Source of the DNA: Bacteroidales bacterium | GTDB lineage: Bacteria; Bacteroidota; Bacteroidia; Bacteroidales; UBA3824 | Reading direction: 5' to 3' | Assembly (NCBI GenBank): GCA_024401025.1 | Contig: JAKSLV010000007.1 | Span: 1 to 50,861 of the forward strand | Length of the DNA: 50,861 nucleotides | Shown here: one piece after another, positions 33,102 to 41,575 of the stretch | How positions within the stretch are numbered: the stretch's first letter is position 1 | Layout: each line of letters begins with the position of its first letter | Notes under the pieces: model-generated | Databases searched by the model: none | The model's input: only the letters and a program-made list of their open reading frames with translations | Told to the model about the DNA's origin: nothing | Translations under genes and position numbers: made by a program

Positions 33102-35501
33102 ATGAGCCTCCTGTCATACCAGCTTCTCCGCAAGAATGTGGAGCACCGCCTGGGAATCACCATTTCCAGCGCCAGGGAGTGTGTTGCCTTGTCGCAGGCG
33201 CTTCTGGATGTGGTTCAGGCCAAGGTGAGCATCACCACCATCAAGAGGTTCTGGGGTTTGGTGAGCTCTGATGTAAAGCCCTCCAAGTTTACCCTAAATG
33301 CGCTGTCACGATACGTGGGTTATGTGGATTTTCCTGATTTTGAGCAAGGCATCAGGGCTGACGATACTTCCGATTCGTCGTCCACGTGGGAGAATTACCG
33401 TTCCATAGCCCGCGAGATTAGCGAGTTTAGTCTCAACTGCCTAAAGTCGCGCATGGGAATGCAGCGCTATTCGTCTACCCTGAGGCGCGATTTCACAAAG
33501 AATTTTTTCGACAGCTTCAGGTCCAGCGGCAAGGTGGCCACGGCCATGGTGGCGCCATCGGGCTGGGGCAAGTCGGTGAATGTGGCCCACATCGTTGACG
33601 AGTATTTCATAGCCGGAGGCTCGCAGTGCTATGGCGATTTGCTGTTTTATTTCGATATGAAGGCCATTGTGGGATTCTCGCGCTACACGCAGCTTCTGGA
33701 GGAGCTTTTCATATCTATGCTGGGCGGATCGGGCAATTACGACTTCAAGTCGCTGTTTCTGCGTCATCCCAATTGGCGCAAGGGCGATGTGTACATCGTG
33801 ATAGATTCGGTGAGCACCGAGGAGCAGCTGAGCAAGATTATTGCTTTGGTGAACAACTACAGCATGGAGGGCTGGCTCCACATAATCTTTACGTGCAGGC
33901 CCACCCTGTGGATTCTGGGCAGCAAGAGCATTCCGCTTGAGAGTCAGCATCAGTTCCATAACCTAGACTGCTCTGCCAACGAGACCACCTACTGCAATGT
34001 GCCCACCATGAGCATTGGCGAGCGTCTGCTGATGCTTTTCCACAGCAACACCATGAACGTGTATTCCTTCAGGCTCCTGTGCAGGAACGAGGTAAACACT
34101 CTTTTGTCGATACCGTCCCACATGAGCATACTTCAGGACCAGACAATGAGGGGCAATTTCTCTGTGCTGGACCTTCTGTGGGCTGTCTTCAAGACCAAGG
34201 TGGCCGAGCGAAGCTCCAGGCTTAGGCTTTCGGGTTTCTTATCCAACATGCTGGAGGCCACCAATTACGGCCGCATCAGGAATGTGAGGGTAGATAGCAA
34301 GCTTTTCATGGCGCTGCAGAGCTATTCTGACGTGTTTGAGATTTTCAGCGCATTGGGAGTCATCAAGATAAAGTTTTTCGACGACGCCCACATGGATGCC
34401 GGCGTGATGCTTACATTCAACGACGGACATTTCTTCGAATTCATATTGTTCTCGTATTGGCTCAGCAACAACGGATACATCGTGGATATGGCTCTGATGG
34501 AGAGCATATCAGCTTTCTATAATGATGACGAGCATCTTAAGCTGAAGGTGCTGAAGTGGATTTTCAGGTATGCCTTCCGCGAGGGTGTTGTTGACTGCGT
34601 ATCAGGGGCTTTCGATTTTGCCGAGAGGGCTTTTTCTGATACGCGCTATGTGTTTGAGTTCCGCAATCTTGTGTGCTCGCTCTATGCCAGCCACCCCGGC
34701 ATCAGACACCTGATGATGCGCAGCGATGCCGAGCTTATATATTATCTGTGCAACTATTCCGACGTGGACCATCTGGATTCGTCGCTGAGGCATGTGATAG
34801 AGATGATTCTGGAAAGGCAGTCGTGCCGGGATTATCATCTGAGGGCCTACATGGTGTACATATATTCGTATTTCATAGATTATGACAAGGCCGGATGCGA
34901 GAGGGTTTATGCCAGGCTTTCGGAATTCCTGAAGACCCACAAGGAACATTCCACACTGGATTATCTTGTGGAGTTTGCCGCGCAGATGATGATGGAGGCC
35001 ATAGAGACCAACAGCGTATCGGTGGAGGTGCTCCAGTATGTGGAGGAGTATCTATACAAGAGTTTTGCCGATGCCAATCTCTACGACGAGCAGCTGCTGA
35101 GCGTGGGTTTTATCATGATAGACGTGCTGGTGCTTACAAGAAACTACGCTGTCTGCAAGAAACTCACCGACATCATACTCCGCAAGTGCGACGGCGTGGT
35201 ATCAGGCTACGTATACAATATCGCCATAATGATGAACATATCGTCGCTGCTGCATGCCGGACGCCTGCGCGAGGCCTGCGATGCCGCAATGATGATAGAT
35301 ATGGAGAAATGGTTCAGGCTGCTGCCCGATTCTCATTTCTACTTTTTCTCGATGCGCCTTGGCAATCTGCTCTATCTGCTCCTGAAGGCCGGATACAATC
35401 TGCCCGACGGCATTCCATTGAAGGTGGTGGAGAGCATGCGCGCCAGTATGAGGTATCATTTCCGCCACACGCGCATCCAGGAGCGTTTTCCCGGCGATTA
35501 G
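33102..35501 (+). CDS. STAND-like NTPase with N-terminal HTH-like segment and helical repeat C-terminus
   Basis: The product has 799 aa, with no signal peptide. Residues about 10-85 (ISSARECVALSQALLDVVQAKVSITTIKRFWGLVSSDVKPSKFTLNALSRYVGY) resemble the helical domain that precedes signalling NTPases and kinases in Bacteroidota (I-S-x-x-T-(I/L)-x-R-x-x-G ... P-S-x-(F/Y)-T-L-x-x-(L/F)-x-x-Y-(L/V)-G). A Walker A motif APSGWGKS is at 151-158 and a Walker B-like VYIVIDS, with Asp235, follows. The remainder is helical (about 400-799) and could be TPR-like. This fits a cytoplasmic STAND/NACHT-type switch ATPase; neither effector nor ligand is evident. It lies beyond lepA from the S8/QWGF cluster, so a link to that system is only a possibility. 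Its stop overlaps the convergent gene's stop. Confidence 0.75.
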   Translation: MSLLSYQLLRKNVEHRLGITISSARECVALSQALLDVVQAKVSITTIKRFWGLVSSDVKPSKFTLNALSRYVGYVDFPDFEQGIRADDTSDSSSTWENYRSIAREISEFSLNCLKSRMGMQRYSSTLRRDFTKNFFDSFRSSGKVATAMVAPSGWGKSVNVAHIVDEYFIAGGSQCYGDLLFYFDMKAIVGFSRYTQLLEELFISMLGGSGNYDFKSLFLRHPNWRKGDVYIVIDSVSTEEQLSKIIALVNNYSMEGWLHIIFTCRPTLWILGSKSIPLESQHQFHNLDCSANETTYCNVPTMSIGERLLMLFHSNTMNVYSFRLLCRNEVNTLLSIPSHMSILQDQTMRGNFSVLDLLWAVFKTKVAERSSRLRLSGFLSNMLEATNYGRIRNVRVDSKLFMALQSYSDVFEIFSALGVIKIKFFDDAHMDAGVMLTFNDGHFFEFILFSYWLSNNGYIVDMALMESISAFYNDDEHLKLKVLKWIFRYAFREGVVDCVSGAFDFAERAFSDTRYVFEFRNLVCSLYASHPGIRHLMMRSDAELIYYLCNYSDVDHLDSSLRHVIEMILERQSCRDYHLRAYMVYIYSYFIDYDKAGCERVYARLSEFLKTHKEHSTLDYLVEFAAQMMMEAIETNSVSVEVLQYVEEYLYKSFADANLYDEQLLSVGFIMIDVLVLTRNYAVCKKLTDIILRKCDGVVSGYVYNIAIMMNISSLLHAGRLREACDAAMMIDMEKWFRLLPDSHFYFFSMRLGNLLYLLLKAGYNLPDGIPLKVVESMRASMRYHFRHTRIQERFPGD

Positions 35502-38245
35502 TGGATGTTGTAGTTGTAGAGGAAGTTTTTGTGGCCTCCGGTAAGCACGCTGTATTTGTCGGGGCTGTTTAGCCTGCATATCGAGAACTCCGTGCTGCCC
35601 TCCAGAGGGAAACCGCTGCATACGTCGCCGTTGTTCTGGAACAGGAATATCTTGTTTTGGCTGATGCATGGCACTCCTATCCTGATATCGGTGGCCGAGA
35701 ATTTGAATATGTTTGGCTTGCCCAGCTCGCCGTCCAGATGCTGCTTGAACTTTAGGTCGCCGTTCTGCTTGAACACCTCCATTATGTTGCTGTCGGTGAA
35801 GATGTACTCGTTTTCGCCGTCGCTGTCGATGTCGCAGAGTATGAAGTTGTGCTTTGCGGTGTAGTTGTGGAAGGTTTTGGTCTTGCACGATCCGTTCAGC
35901 GATATGTACACCACCTCGCCCGACGACGATGTGGTTACAAACCTGGCGTTCTCTATGCCTCCCGGGCAGTCGGTGTAGAACAGCGAGTTTTGTGATTTTG
36001 GGAAATTGTCGGTAACGTTTATCTTAATCTCTCCGCGGCGGTTAAGCACGTATGTCTTCAGGTTGTCGCTGAAAATCAGATAGTCGTTGTCGCCAATCCT
36101 GAAATACTGCACCGGTGTTATCACGGCGTCCTTGGTGGATGTGGGAGTCCACTTGTCGTTTCGTCGTCCGTCTTTTCCATACAGATACACTTTCTTGTTG
36201 CTGCATGGCACAAAAATCCTGTATTCGCCGTTTTTGTCGTAGTCGTATACCGAAATCTCAGCCGACAGTTTGGCGGGCAGAGTTATCGGATAGTTTTCCA
36301 CATAGTTGCCGTTGCGGTCTATCAGGTGCAGCTGGTTTTCTGTGGCCAGCAGATACTGATACTTGCTGTTTCCGTAATAGTCAATCTGAGTGATCGGACC
36401 CATCACCGGACCGGGCAACTGCTTGGCAAACAGTCTTTTGCCGTTCTTGTCGAAGAGATACATCCTGTATTTGCTGTCCACCACCAATACCTCGCTCTCC
36501 TTGGTGTTGTGGTTTTTCACCACCTGAGGCTTTATGCTAAGGGTGCTGTCGGTTGGGGTTTTCCATGTTAGCAGTCGGTCGGTCTCCACAATGGTGTTGA
36601 AACTTATTGCGGCGTTGGTGTAGGCGATGTTTTCGCTCTCGCTGGATATCTGGAATGCCGTTCCCCTGAAATTCCTCAGGTCTTTTTCCAGACGCTGCCA
36701 TTCCTTGGCGTTGCTGTTGTTTAGCATTCCGCGCATCTCGTTGCCGCAGTATGCCACGTCGGCATAGTAGTAGAGGTTGCTCTTGGAAGCTGTTAGTTTC
36801 TTGAAATCCTGATAGTTGAGACTCTCGCTTAGCGGCTGTCCCACCTCCATCGAGTTCACGAACTCCAGAAGGCTCTGTTCCGTGTGTCCGAAAACAGCCC
36901 TTCCGTTGTAGCATACGCAGTATTGAGTCTCGCAGCTGAACAGGTCGCTGAAGAAAATGGTTATCAGGTTTTTGCTGGGAACCCTGTAAATTTTGAAAAT
37001 CTTGTTGGTGGCCGATCTTACGTCCTTGGGCTGGCTTCCGTCCTTCTGGCATAGTGTCTTCAAAAGTTTCTCCATGCTCTCGGGGTTTACGAGGTCGGCT
37101 ATAATGTACTCGTCGCGGCCGCGTCCGGCAATGCTGTGGTCGCATCGTATCTCGGTTATCCTCTGGCCTATGTTGTTGTATATCTCGGATTCTATCTCTA
37201 TTCCGTATTTCTTGCTGATGCCGTCGCAAGCCTGTTTGTATTCGTTGTAGCTGTTTATCTCCCTGAGGCTCTGGGTATAGTTTTCCCTGAAGGTCTTCAT
37301 GTCGCTGATGCCCAGCGATACAAAACTGGCTGTCTTGCTAGGGATGTATTCCACAAAGTTGTTGTTTACGGGCGATATGTTCTGTATCAGCCTCATGTAG
37401 TTGCCCTTCTCGTTGATGTTGCAGGCGTATCCCGACAGCATTACGTTTTGCCTGTCGATGGTTATGTCCATGATTCCCCATTCGGCCTGACGCGCGGTTT
37501 TTGCAGCTGGCGACGTTGTAAGTGGCTTCAGCTCAGGCTTTATGAGTTCTCCCAGATTGGTGTAGTTTATTATCACTGAGGCTTGGCCGTTGCTGCTGCC
37601 CTTGGTTTCCAGTAGTTTTCTTAGGCTGGTGTTTTTGGCAATGCTGCTGCCGTTGTGCACCTGTCGGATGGCGTCCTCGGTGGTAAGCTTGCTGTTGCTC
37701 ACCATCAGCACACCTTTGGTATATGCGAAAGTCATCAGCACCTCGCGCGATGCCTTGTCGGACAGGGCATAGATCTTGGTGCCGTCGTATTGCTCGTTCT
37801 GCATTGCATATCCACGCTGCTTGGCAATCCTTGTAAGGGCGCTTCCGAAACGGTCAAACTGTTTTTTGTCAATCTCGGTTGCCATAAGTCCCGTAATCTT
37901 GTCTTTGCCCTCCTTGCGCAGCGATATGGCCACATTGTTGGATGCCACCAGTCCCGATAGGTCGGTAGAGCCTTTCAGGGTGGTGTCTATGTTGCTTACC
38001 ATCGATGTAAGCTTCGTAAATGCGTTGGTAGAAATCAGCTGCGCCCACATGTCGTTGTCTCTGTTAAGGCTTGCGCAGATATTCTGGAGCTTGGTTGTGG
38101 TTATTATTATGCTGGCGTCGTTTGGTATGGCACGTATCACATTGTTGTCCTCCAATCCGTTGTCGTCATAAAAATACCACAATCCTCCCAGTACAACCAA
38201 CGCAGCGCCTATTACCGCAGCAATGATTGTTTTTACTTTGTCCAT
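35498..38245 (-). CDS. DUF3352-like membrane-anchored periplasmic protein
   Basis: The product has 915 aa. A membrane anchor lies at about residues 6-26 (TIIAAVIGAALVVLGGLWYF), with the rest predicted periplasmic. The first 530 residues look like a DUF3352-type protein (IPNDASIIITTTKLQNI ... SLRKLLETKG ... EYIPSKTASFVSLGISDMKTF). The last 350 residues are short beta units rich in D-x-D-G-D/N-x-x-Y patterns (YDKNGEYRIFVPCSNKKVYLYGKDGRR, CDIDSDGENEYIFTDSNIMEVFKQNGDLKFKQ), consistent with a beta-propeller. Function unknown. The stop codon overlaps that of 33102-35501 within TTAG. A -7 box lies 47 bp upstream of the ATG. Confidence 0.8.
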   Translation of the reverse strand: MDKVKTIIAAVIGAALVVLGGLWYFYDDNGLEDNNVIRAIPNDASIIITTTKLQNICASLNRDNDMWAQLISTNAFTKLTSMVSNIDTTLKGSTDLSGLVASNNVAISLRKEGKDKITGLMATEIDKKQFDRFGSALTRIAKQRGYAMQNEQYDGTKIYALSDKASREVLMTFAYTKGVLMVSNSKLTTEDAIRQVHNGSSIAKNTSLRKLLETKGSSNGQASVIINYTNLGELIKPELKPLTTSPAAKTARQAEWGIMDITIDRQNVMLSGYACNINEKGNYMRLIQNISPVNNNFVEYIPSKTASFVSLGISDMKTFRENYTQSLREINSYNEYKQACDGISKKYGIEIESEIYNNIGQRITEIRCDHSIAGRGRDEYIIADLVNPESMEKLLKTLCQKDGSQPKDVRSATNKIFKIYRVPSKNLITIFFSDLFSCETQYCVCYNGRAVFGHTEQSLLEFVNSMEVGQPLSESLNYQDFKKLTASKSNLYYYADVAYCGNEMRGMLNNSNAKEWQRLEKDLRNFRGTAFQISSESENIAYTNAAISFNTIVETDRLLTWKTPTDSTLSIKPQVVKNHNTKESEVLVVDSKYRMYLFDKNGKRLFAKQLPGPVMGPITQIDYYGNSKYQYLLATENQLHLIDRNGNYVENYPITLPAKLSAEISVYDYDKNGEYRIFVPCSNKKVYLYGKDGRRNDKWTPTSTKDAVITPVQYFRIGDNDYLIFSDNLKTYVLNRRGEIKINVTDNFPKSQNSLFYTDCPGGIENARFVTTSSSGEVVYISLNGSCKTKTFHNYTAKHNFILCDIDSDGENEYIFTDSNIMEVFKQNGDLKFKQHLDGELGKPNIFKFSATDIRIGVPCISQNKIFLFQNNGDVCSGFPLEGSTEFSICRLNSPDKYSVLTGGHKNFLYNYNIH

Positions 38246-38292
38246 CGTTAGTACGTTGTCATTTTAATAGTTCAAAATCCACTACGAAAATA

Positions 38293-38300
38293 CAAATATA
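38293..38300 (-). promoter_or_regulatory. -7 element of the DUF3352-like gene
   Basis: The minus strand reads TAtaTTTG, 47 bp before the ATG at 38245. No convincing -33 TTTG. Confidence 0.55.
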
Positions 38301-38415
38301 ACATGAATAATTATAATCGCTTTGCGTAATTAGTGATAATTAAGTCTGTAAATATTTGTATCTCAGATTATAAAACCGTGTATTATTATTGCGCTTGCTA
38401 TTTTGGGCCATATAC

Positions 38416-38446
38416 AAAAAAAGGGCTGCGTGGTAGGCAGCCCTTT
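38416..38446 (-). terminator. Terminator of the MscS-family gene
   Basis: On the minus strand AAAGGGCTGC (38446-38437 side) pairs with GCAGCCC (38429-38423 side) across a 7-8-nt loop, and a run of at least seven T residues follows. Confidence 0.9.
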
Positions 38447-38481
38447 CTGTTATTTTGTTTCTGATGCTTGCTTTATTGTCG

Positions 38482-40059
38482 TCAGGCGTTGTTGCGGAGC
38501 TCGTTTTGGGCAAACTGGAATGGTTTAAGCCCAAACTCGTGTATTATTGCGAACAGATGCTCGAAGAAAGCCGACTGCACCTTCTCGAAGCTGGCCCACT
38601 CGGTAATCTTGGTGAAACAGTATACCTCCAGCGGAATGCCGGTGGCAGTGCTCTGCATCTGGCGCACCATCAGGTGTCCGTTCTCCACAAACATGCCTTC
38701 CTTTATCACAATGCGCTTCTGCACCTGCAGCGATTTCGATTTGTTGTTGATGTATGTGGTGTTTCGGGCCGTGGTGGTGGGGTAGTAGGTCTTCTTGTCC
38801 TTCTTGTCCTGCACCAGCGATGTCTTATACTCCTTCAGGAAGTTTTCGAAGTCCTTTATCACGGTGTAGCCCTTGTATTCCATAAGGTGTTTCTCTGATG
38901 CTGCTCCGTGAGTCTTCAGGAAGTCGGCCTTGTCGTCTATGGCGTATATCTCGCGGCTGTTGCCCTTCTCGTCGAATATCGTGGTAGGCTTGTACTTCTT
39001 GAAAATCTGGTAGTTGGCCTTTATGTAGAACTCTATGTACTTGCGGAACAGCTCCAGATTGGTAATCTCCATATTATCCCAGCATTGCATATTGTCTACC
39101 TTGTTGGCCGATGCTGCCTCTCTCTCGTCTATGTACTTGGATAGCAGGGGAATATTCTTCTTCAGCTTCTCCTTTAGCTCTGGAGTTGCAATCCTCACCG
39201 TTTCGGCGTCTATCATGATGGTGCGCATTATGCGTCGTGCCTCCATCTCCTGCATGTTGCTCCAGTTGATGAACGATTCGCTCATAAGAGTGGCTGTAGG
39301 CACTGTAACCACCGAGTTGTCGAAGTTGCGCACCTTTATAGTGTTCAGGGTAATCTCTATGACGTTTCCCTGGATGTCGCGCTTGCTCATGGTGATCCAG
39401 TCGTTTATTTTCACCATGTTGAGCGATGTAAGCTGTATCGAGGCCACAAAACCGGAGAGTGTGTCCTTAAACACCAGCATCAGGACAGCAGAACCCGCTC
39501 CCAGAGTGGTGAAGATACCCGAAACCGCCAACCCAAACAGCTTGGCCATGCAGAGTATGCCGCCCAGGCTTCCCAGGATAATCTTGGTGCCCTGGAAATA
39601 TCCTCTCACATTGGTTTTGCGCTGTTTCTGCGCCAGAATGTCGTTTACGATGTCGTGGCCGGCATCCAGCGCGCGGAATGTTATGATGATGCCCGAGAAC
39701 ACATTCCAGGCGTCACAGATATTGCGGATTATGGTGGCCCAGGTTTCGTCGGTGATGCAGAAACTTATCAGAAACCTTATCCAGAGGGTTGGGAATATCT
39801 GGCTGAGAGGCTCAAAAACCTTGTGGTCGGTAAGTTTGTCGTCATACTTGTTTTCGGTATGGGCAAAAATATAGTGGAACGCATTAATAATCACCACTTT
39901 GGCTATCCACCAGCTAAGTACGCTGATGCCTGCTATCAGCAGAAAGTTCACAAATCCCTTTGCGAACACGGCGGTATCGTTGCTCCAGCCCCAGTTTGTG
40001 AAGGTATTTATCAGATATTCCGACAAATCGGTGAATAATTCTCTTACGTATTCAAACAT
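38482..40059 (-). CDS. Mechanosensitive channel, MscS/YbdG family
   Basis: The product has 525 aa. It has about five hydrophobic segments in the first 215 residues, followed by GIFTTLGAGSAVLMLVFKDTLSGFVASIQL, the pore-lining TM3 helix and MscS core, then VKINDWITMSKRDIQGNVIEITLNTIKVRNFDNSVVTVPTATLMSESFINWSNM, the beta domain. A long cytoplasmic C-terminus (about 290-525) contains a charged, poorly conserved insert before the closing alpha-beta part. Size and layout fit the YbdG/Ynai-like branch. It releases solutes at the inner membrane on hypo-osmotic shock. The frame extends 21 codons upstream (to 40122), but the promoter -7 box at 40093-40100 makes 40059 the likely start. Confidence 0.9.
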   Translation of the reverse strand: MFEYVRELFTDLSEYLINTFTNWGWSNDTAVFAKGFVNFLLIAGISVLSWWIAKVVIINAFHYIFAHTENKYDDKLTDHKVFEPLSQIFPTLWIRFLISFCITDETWATIIRNICDAWNVFSGIIITFRALDAGHDIVNDILAQKQRKTNVRGYFQGTKIILGSLGGILCMAKLFGLAVSGIFTTLGAGSAVLMLVFKDTLSGFVASIQLTSLNMVKINDWITMSKRDIQGNVIEITLNTIKVRNFDNSVVTVPTATLMSESFINWSNMQEMEARRIMRTIMIDAETVRIATPELKEKLKKNIPLLSKYIDEREAASANKVDNMQCWDNMEITNLELFRKYIEFYIKANYQIFKKYKPTTIFDEKGNSREIYAIDDKADFLKTHGAASEKHLMEYKGYTVIKDFENFLKEYKTSLVQDKKDKKTYYPTTTARNTTYINNKSKSLQVQKRIVIKEGMFVENGHLMVRQMQSTATGIPLEVYCFTKITEWASFEKVQSAFFEHLFAIIHEFGLKPFQFAQNELRNNA

Positions 40060-40092
40060 TTTCAGCAGTGGTTTTATACATTTAATATAGTG

Positions 40093-40123
40093 CAAAGGTA
40101 ATTGTTTGATTTCGTATTTCAAA
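40093..40123 (-). promoter_or_regulatory. Promoter of the MscS-family gene
   Basis: On the minus strand TTTG (40123-40120), 19-bp spacer, TAccTTTG (40100-40093). Confidence 0.82.
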
Positions 40124-40157
40124 AAAAAGTTTGTTACTTTGCAAAAAATTTATTTGG

Positions 40158-40197
40158 GTTAGTAGTTGCCAACTACTAACTACCAACTACTAACTAC
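40158..40197 (+). repeat. Inverted repeat plus 14-bp tandem repeat in the dus leader
   Basis: GTTAGTAGTTG (40158-40168) is followed by two adjacent perfect copies of CAACTACTAACTAC (40170-40183 and 40184-40197). The first 11 bases of each copy are exactly complementary to the upstream arm, so two mutually exclusive hairpins are possible. The second copy ends 8 bp before the dus ATG at 40206. A promoter-like TTACTTTG is at 40134-40141, so the repeats should be in the 5' leader. Confidence 0.8.
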
Positions 40198-40205
40198 TAA
40201 TAGAC

Positions 40206-41204
40206 ATGTTCAAGATAGGAAAAGTACAGATCGACCACTATCCATTGATACTTGCGCCAATGGAGGATGTTACTGATGTTTCGTTCAGGTATATATGCAA
40301 GCAATACGGCGCCGACCTCATGTATACTGAGTTCATAGCCAGCGAGGCCCTCATCAGGAATATCGACAAGACTGTCAAGAAAATGCACCTGGAGGACCAC
40401 GAGCGTCCTGTGGGCATTCAGATATACGGACACGACCCCGACCACATGGTGGAGGCCGCGCGTATGGCTGCCGCTATGCGTCCCGACATCATCGACATCA
40501 ACTGCGGATGCCCTGTAAAGAAAATTGCCACCCGAGGCGATGGAGCGGGCCTCTTGCAGGATCCCGACCTTATGTGCGAGATAGCCCGCCGTGTGGTGCA
40601 GGCCGTCCCCGACATCCCCGTAACAGTGAAGACGCGTCTTGGCTGGGACGATAATTCCAAGATAATAGTGCCATTGGCCGAGAGGCTTCAGGATACCGGC
40701 ATACAGGCCCTGGCCATCCACGGACGCACCCGAATGCAGTTTTATAAGGGCGAGGCCGATTGGACACTAATTGGCGAGGTAAAGAACAATCCCCGCATGC
40801 ATATTCCCATTATCGGAAACGGCGATGTGGATTCGCCCGTAAAGGCCAAGGAGATGATAGACCGCTACGGTGTGGACGCCATAATGATAGGCCGCGCCAG
40901 CGTGGGATGTCCATGGATTTTCAAGACCACTGCCGAATACCTGCGCACGGGTGTGCTTCCGCCCGAGCCTGATGTTCATGAGCGCGTAAGACTGGCAAAG
41001 CTTCAGCTTACAAAATCTATGGAATGGAAGGGCGAGGTGCGCGGAATCCTGGAGATGAGGCGTCACTACTCGCAATATTTTAAGGCTCTCAAAGATTTCA
41101 AACAATACAGGATGAAACTCGTTACATCCCTCGATATCGACGAGATTTTTGCCCTTTTATCCGAAATTGACGAGCGTTTTGATTATACAAATGTTACAGG
41201 ATAA
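40206..41204 (+). CDS. dusB: tRNA-dihydrouridine synthase, DusB-type
   Basis: The product has 332 aa. It has the Dus TIM-barrel motifs: LILAPMEDVTDVSFR near residue 14, YTEFIASEAL, PVGIQIYGHDPDHM, DIINDCGCP-type segment IDINCGCPVKKI with the catalytic Cys102 in GCP, VTVKTRLGWDD, IHGRTRMQFYKGEADW, IGNGDVDS and IMIGRASVGCPWIF. It uses FMN and NADPH to reduce uridine in the tRNA D-loop in the cytoplasm. The leader carries unusual repeats (40158-40197). The DusB label follows the GCPVKK and GRTRxQxYxGxADW pattern; another Dus subfamily is less likely. Confidence 0.92.
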   Translation: MFKIGKVQIDHYPLILAPMEDVTDVSFRYICKQYGADLMYTEFIASEALIRNIDKTVKKMHLEDHERPVGIQIYGHDPDHMVEAARMAAAMRPDIIDINCGCPVKKIATRGDGAGLLQDPDLMCEIARRVVQAVPDIPVTVKTRLGWDDNSKIIVPLAERLQDTGIQALAIHGRTRMQFYKGEADWTLIGEVKNNPRMHIPIIGNGDVDSPVKAKEMIDRYGVDAIMIGRASVGCPWIFKTTAEYLRTGVLPPEPDVHERVRLAKLQLTKSMEWKGEVRGILEMRRHYSQYFKALKDFKQYRMKLVTSLDIDEIFALLSEIDERFDYTNVTG

Positions 41205-41322
41205 TTCCGAAATGTTACAAATTTATGTTTAGTAATTTTTGTATGTTTTTGAAATTTAGCCAGTTGCATAGATGTTACATTTTTGTAATATTTAGTATAT
41301 TTTATTTTTCGTTTTTCGTATT

Positions 41323-41330
41323 TACCTTTG
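41323..41330 (+). promoter_or_regulatory. -7 element upstream of the GH97 gene
   Basis: TAccTTTG is the only good -7 match in the 371-bp gap 41205-41575. It predicts a leader of about 240 nt before the GH97 start codon. The remaining 41205-41322 is A+T-rich with nothing else recognised. Confidence 0.6.
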
Positions 41331-41354
41331 TCGTATCAACTACAAAACAGTAGT

Positions 41355-41521
41355 ACGTTTTAGTAAGCTGACGGGAGAGTTTTTTTAATGAAATTGCTTT
41401 TTTAAATATAATGTTGCTGGCTAAAACTAAAAAATATGCGAAACTATAATTACTATTACTAATTTGTGAAAAATCTATTTATTAATTGTCATCGAGCTTT
41501 CCTGTCGGCTAACTATTACGT
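41355..41521 (+). promoter_or_regulatory. Long-range helix in the GH97 leader (possible riboregulator or separate sRNA)
   Basis: AGCTGACGGGAGAG (41366-41379) and CTTTCCTGTCGGCT (41497-41510) can pair over 14 bp with three G-U pairs and no mismatch. The helix extends outward through TAGT (41361-41364) with ACTA (41512-41515), then ACGT (41355-41358) with ACGT (41518-41521), across small internal loops. It encloses about 117 nt of A+T-rich sequence with no reading frame. The G+C-rich arms stand out in an otherwise A+T-rich region. I do not recognise a known riboswitch class. Confidence 0.5.
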
Positions 41522-41575
41522 TTTATTTTCACAGAAAATTTTTTTCCCTCAAAATATATTAAACAAATTTAGCAA

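Noticed and set aside
40158-40197. Start of a CRISPR array
   Set aside because: The 14-bp units are directly adjacent with no spacers and there are no cas genes.
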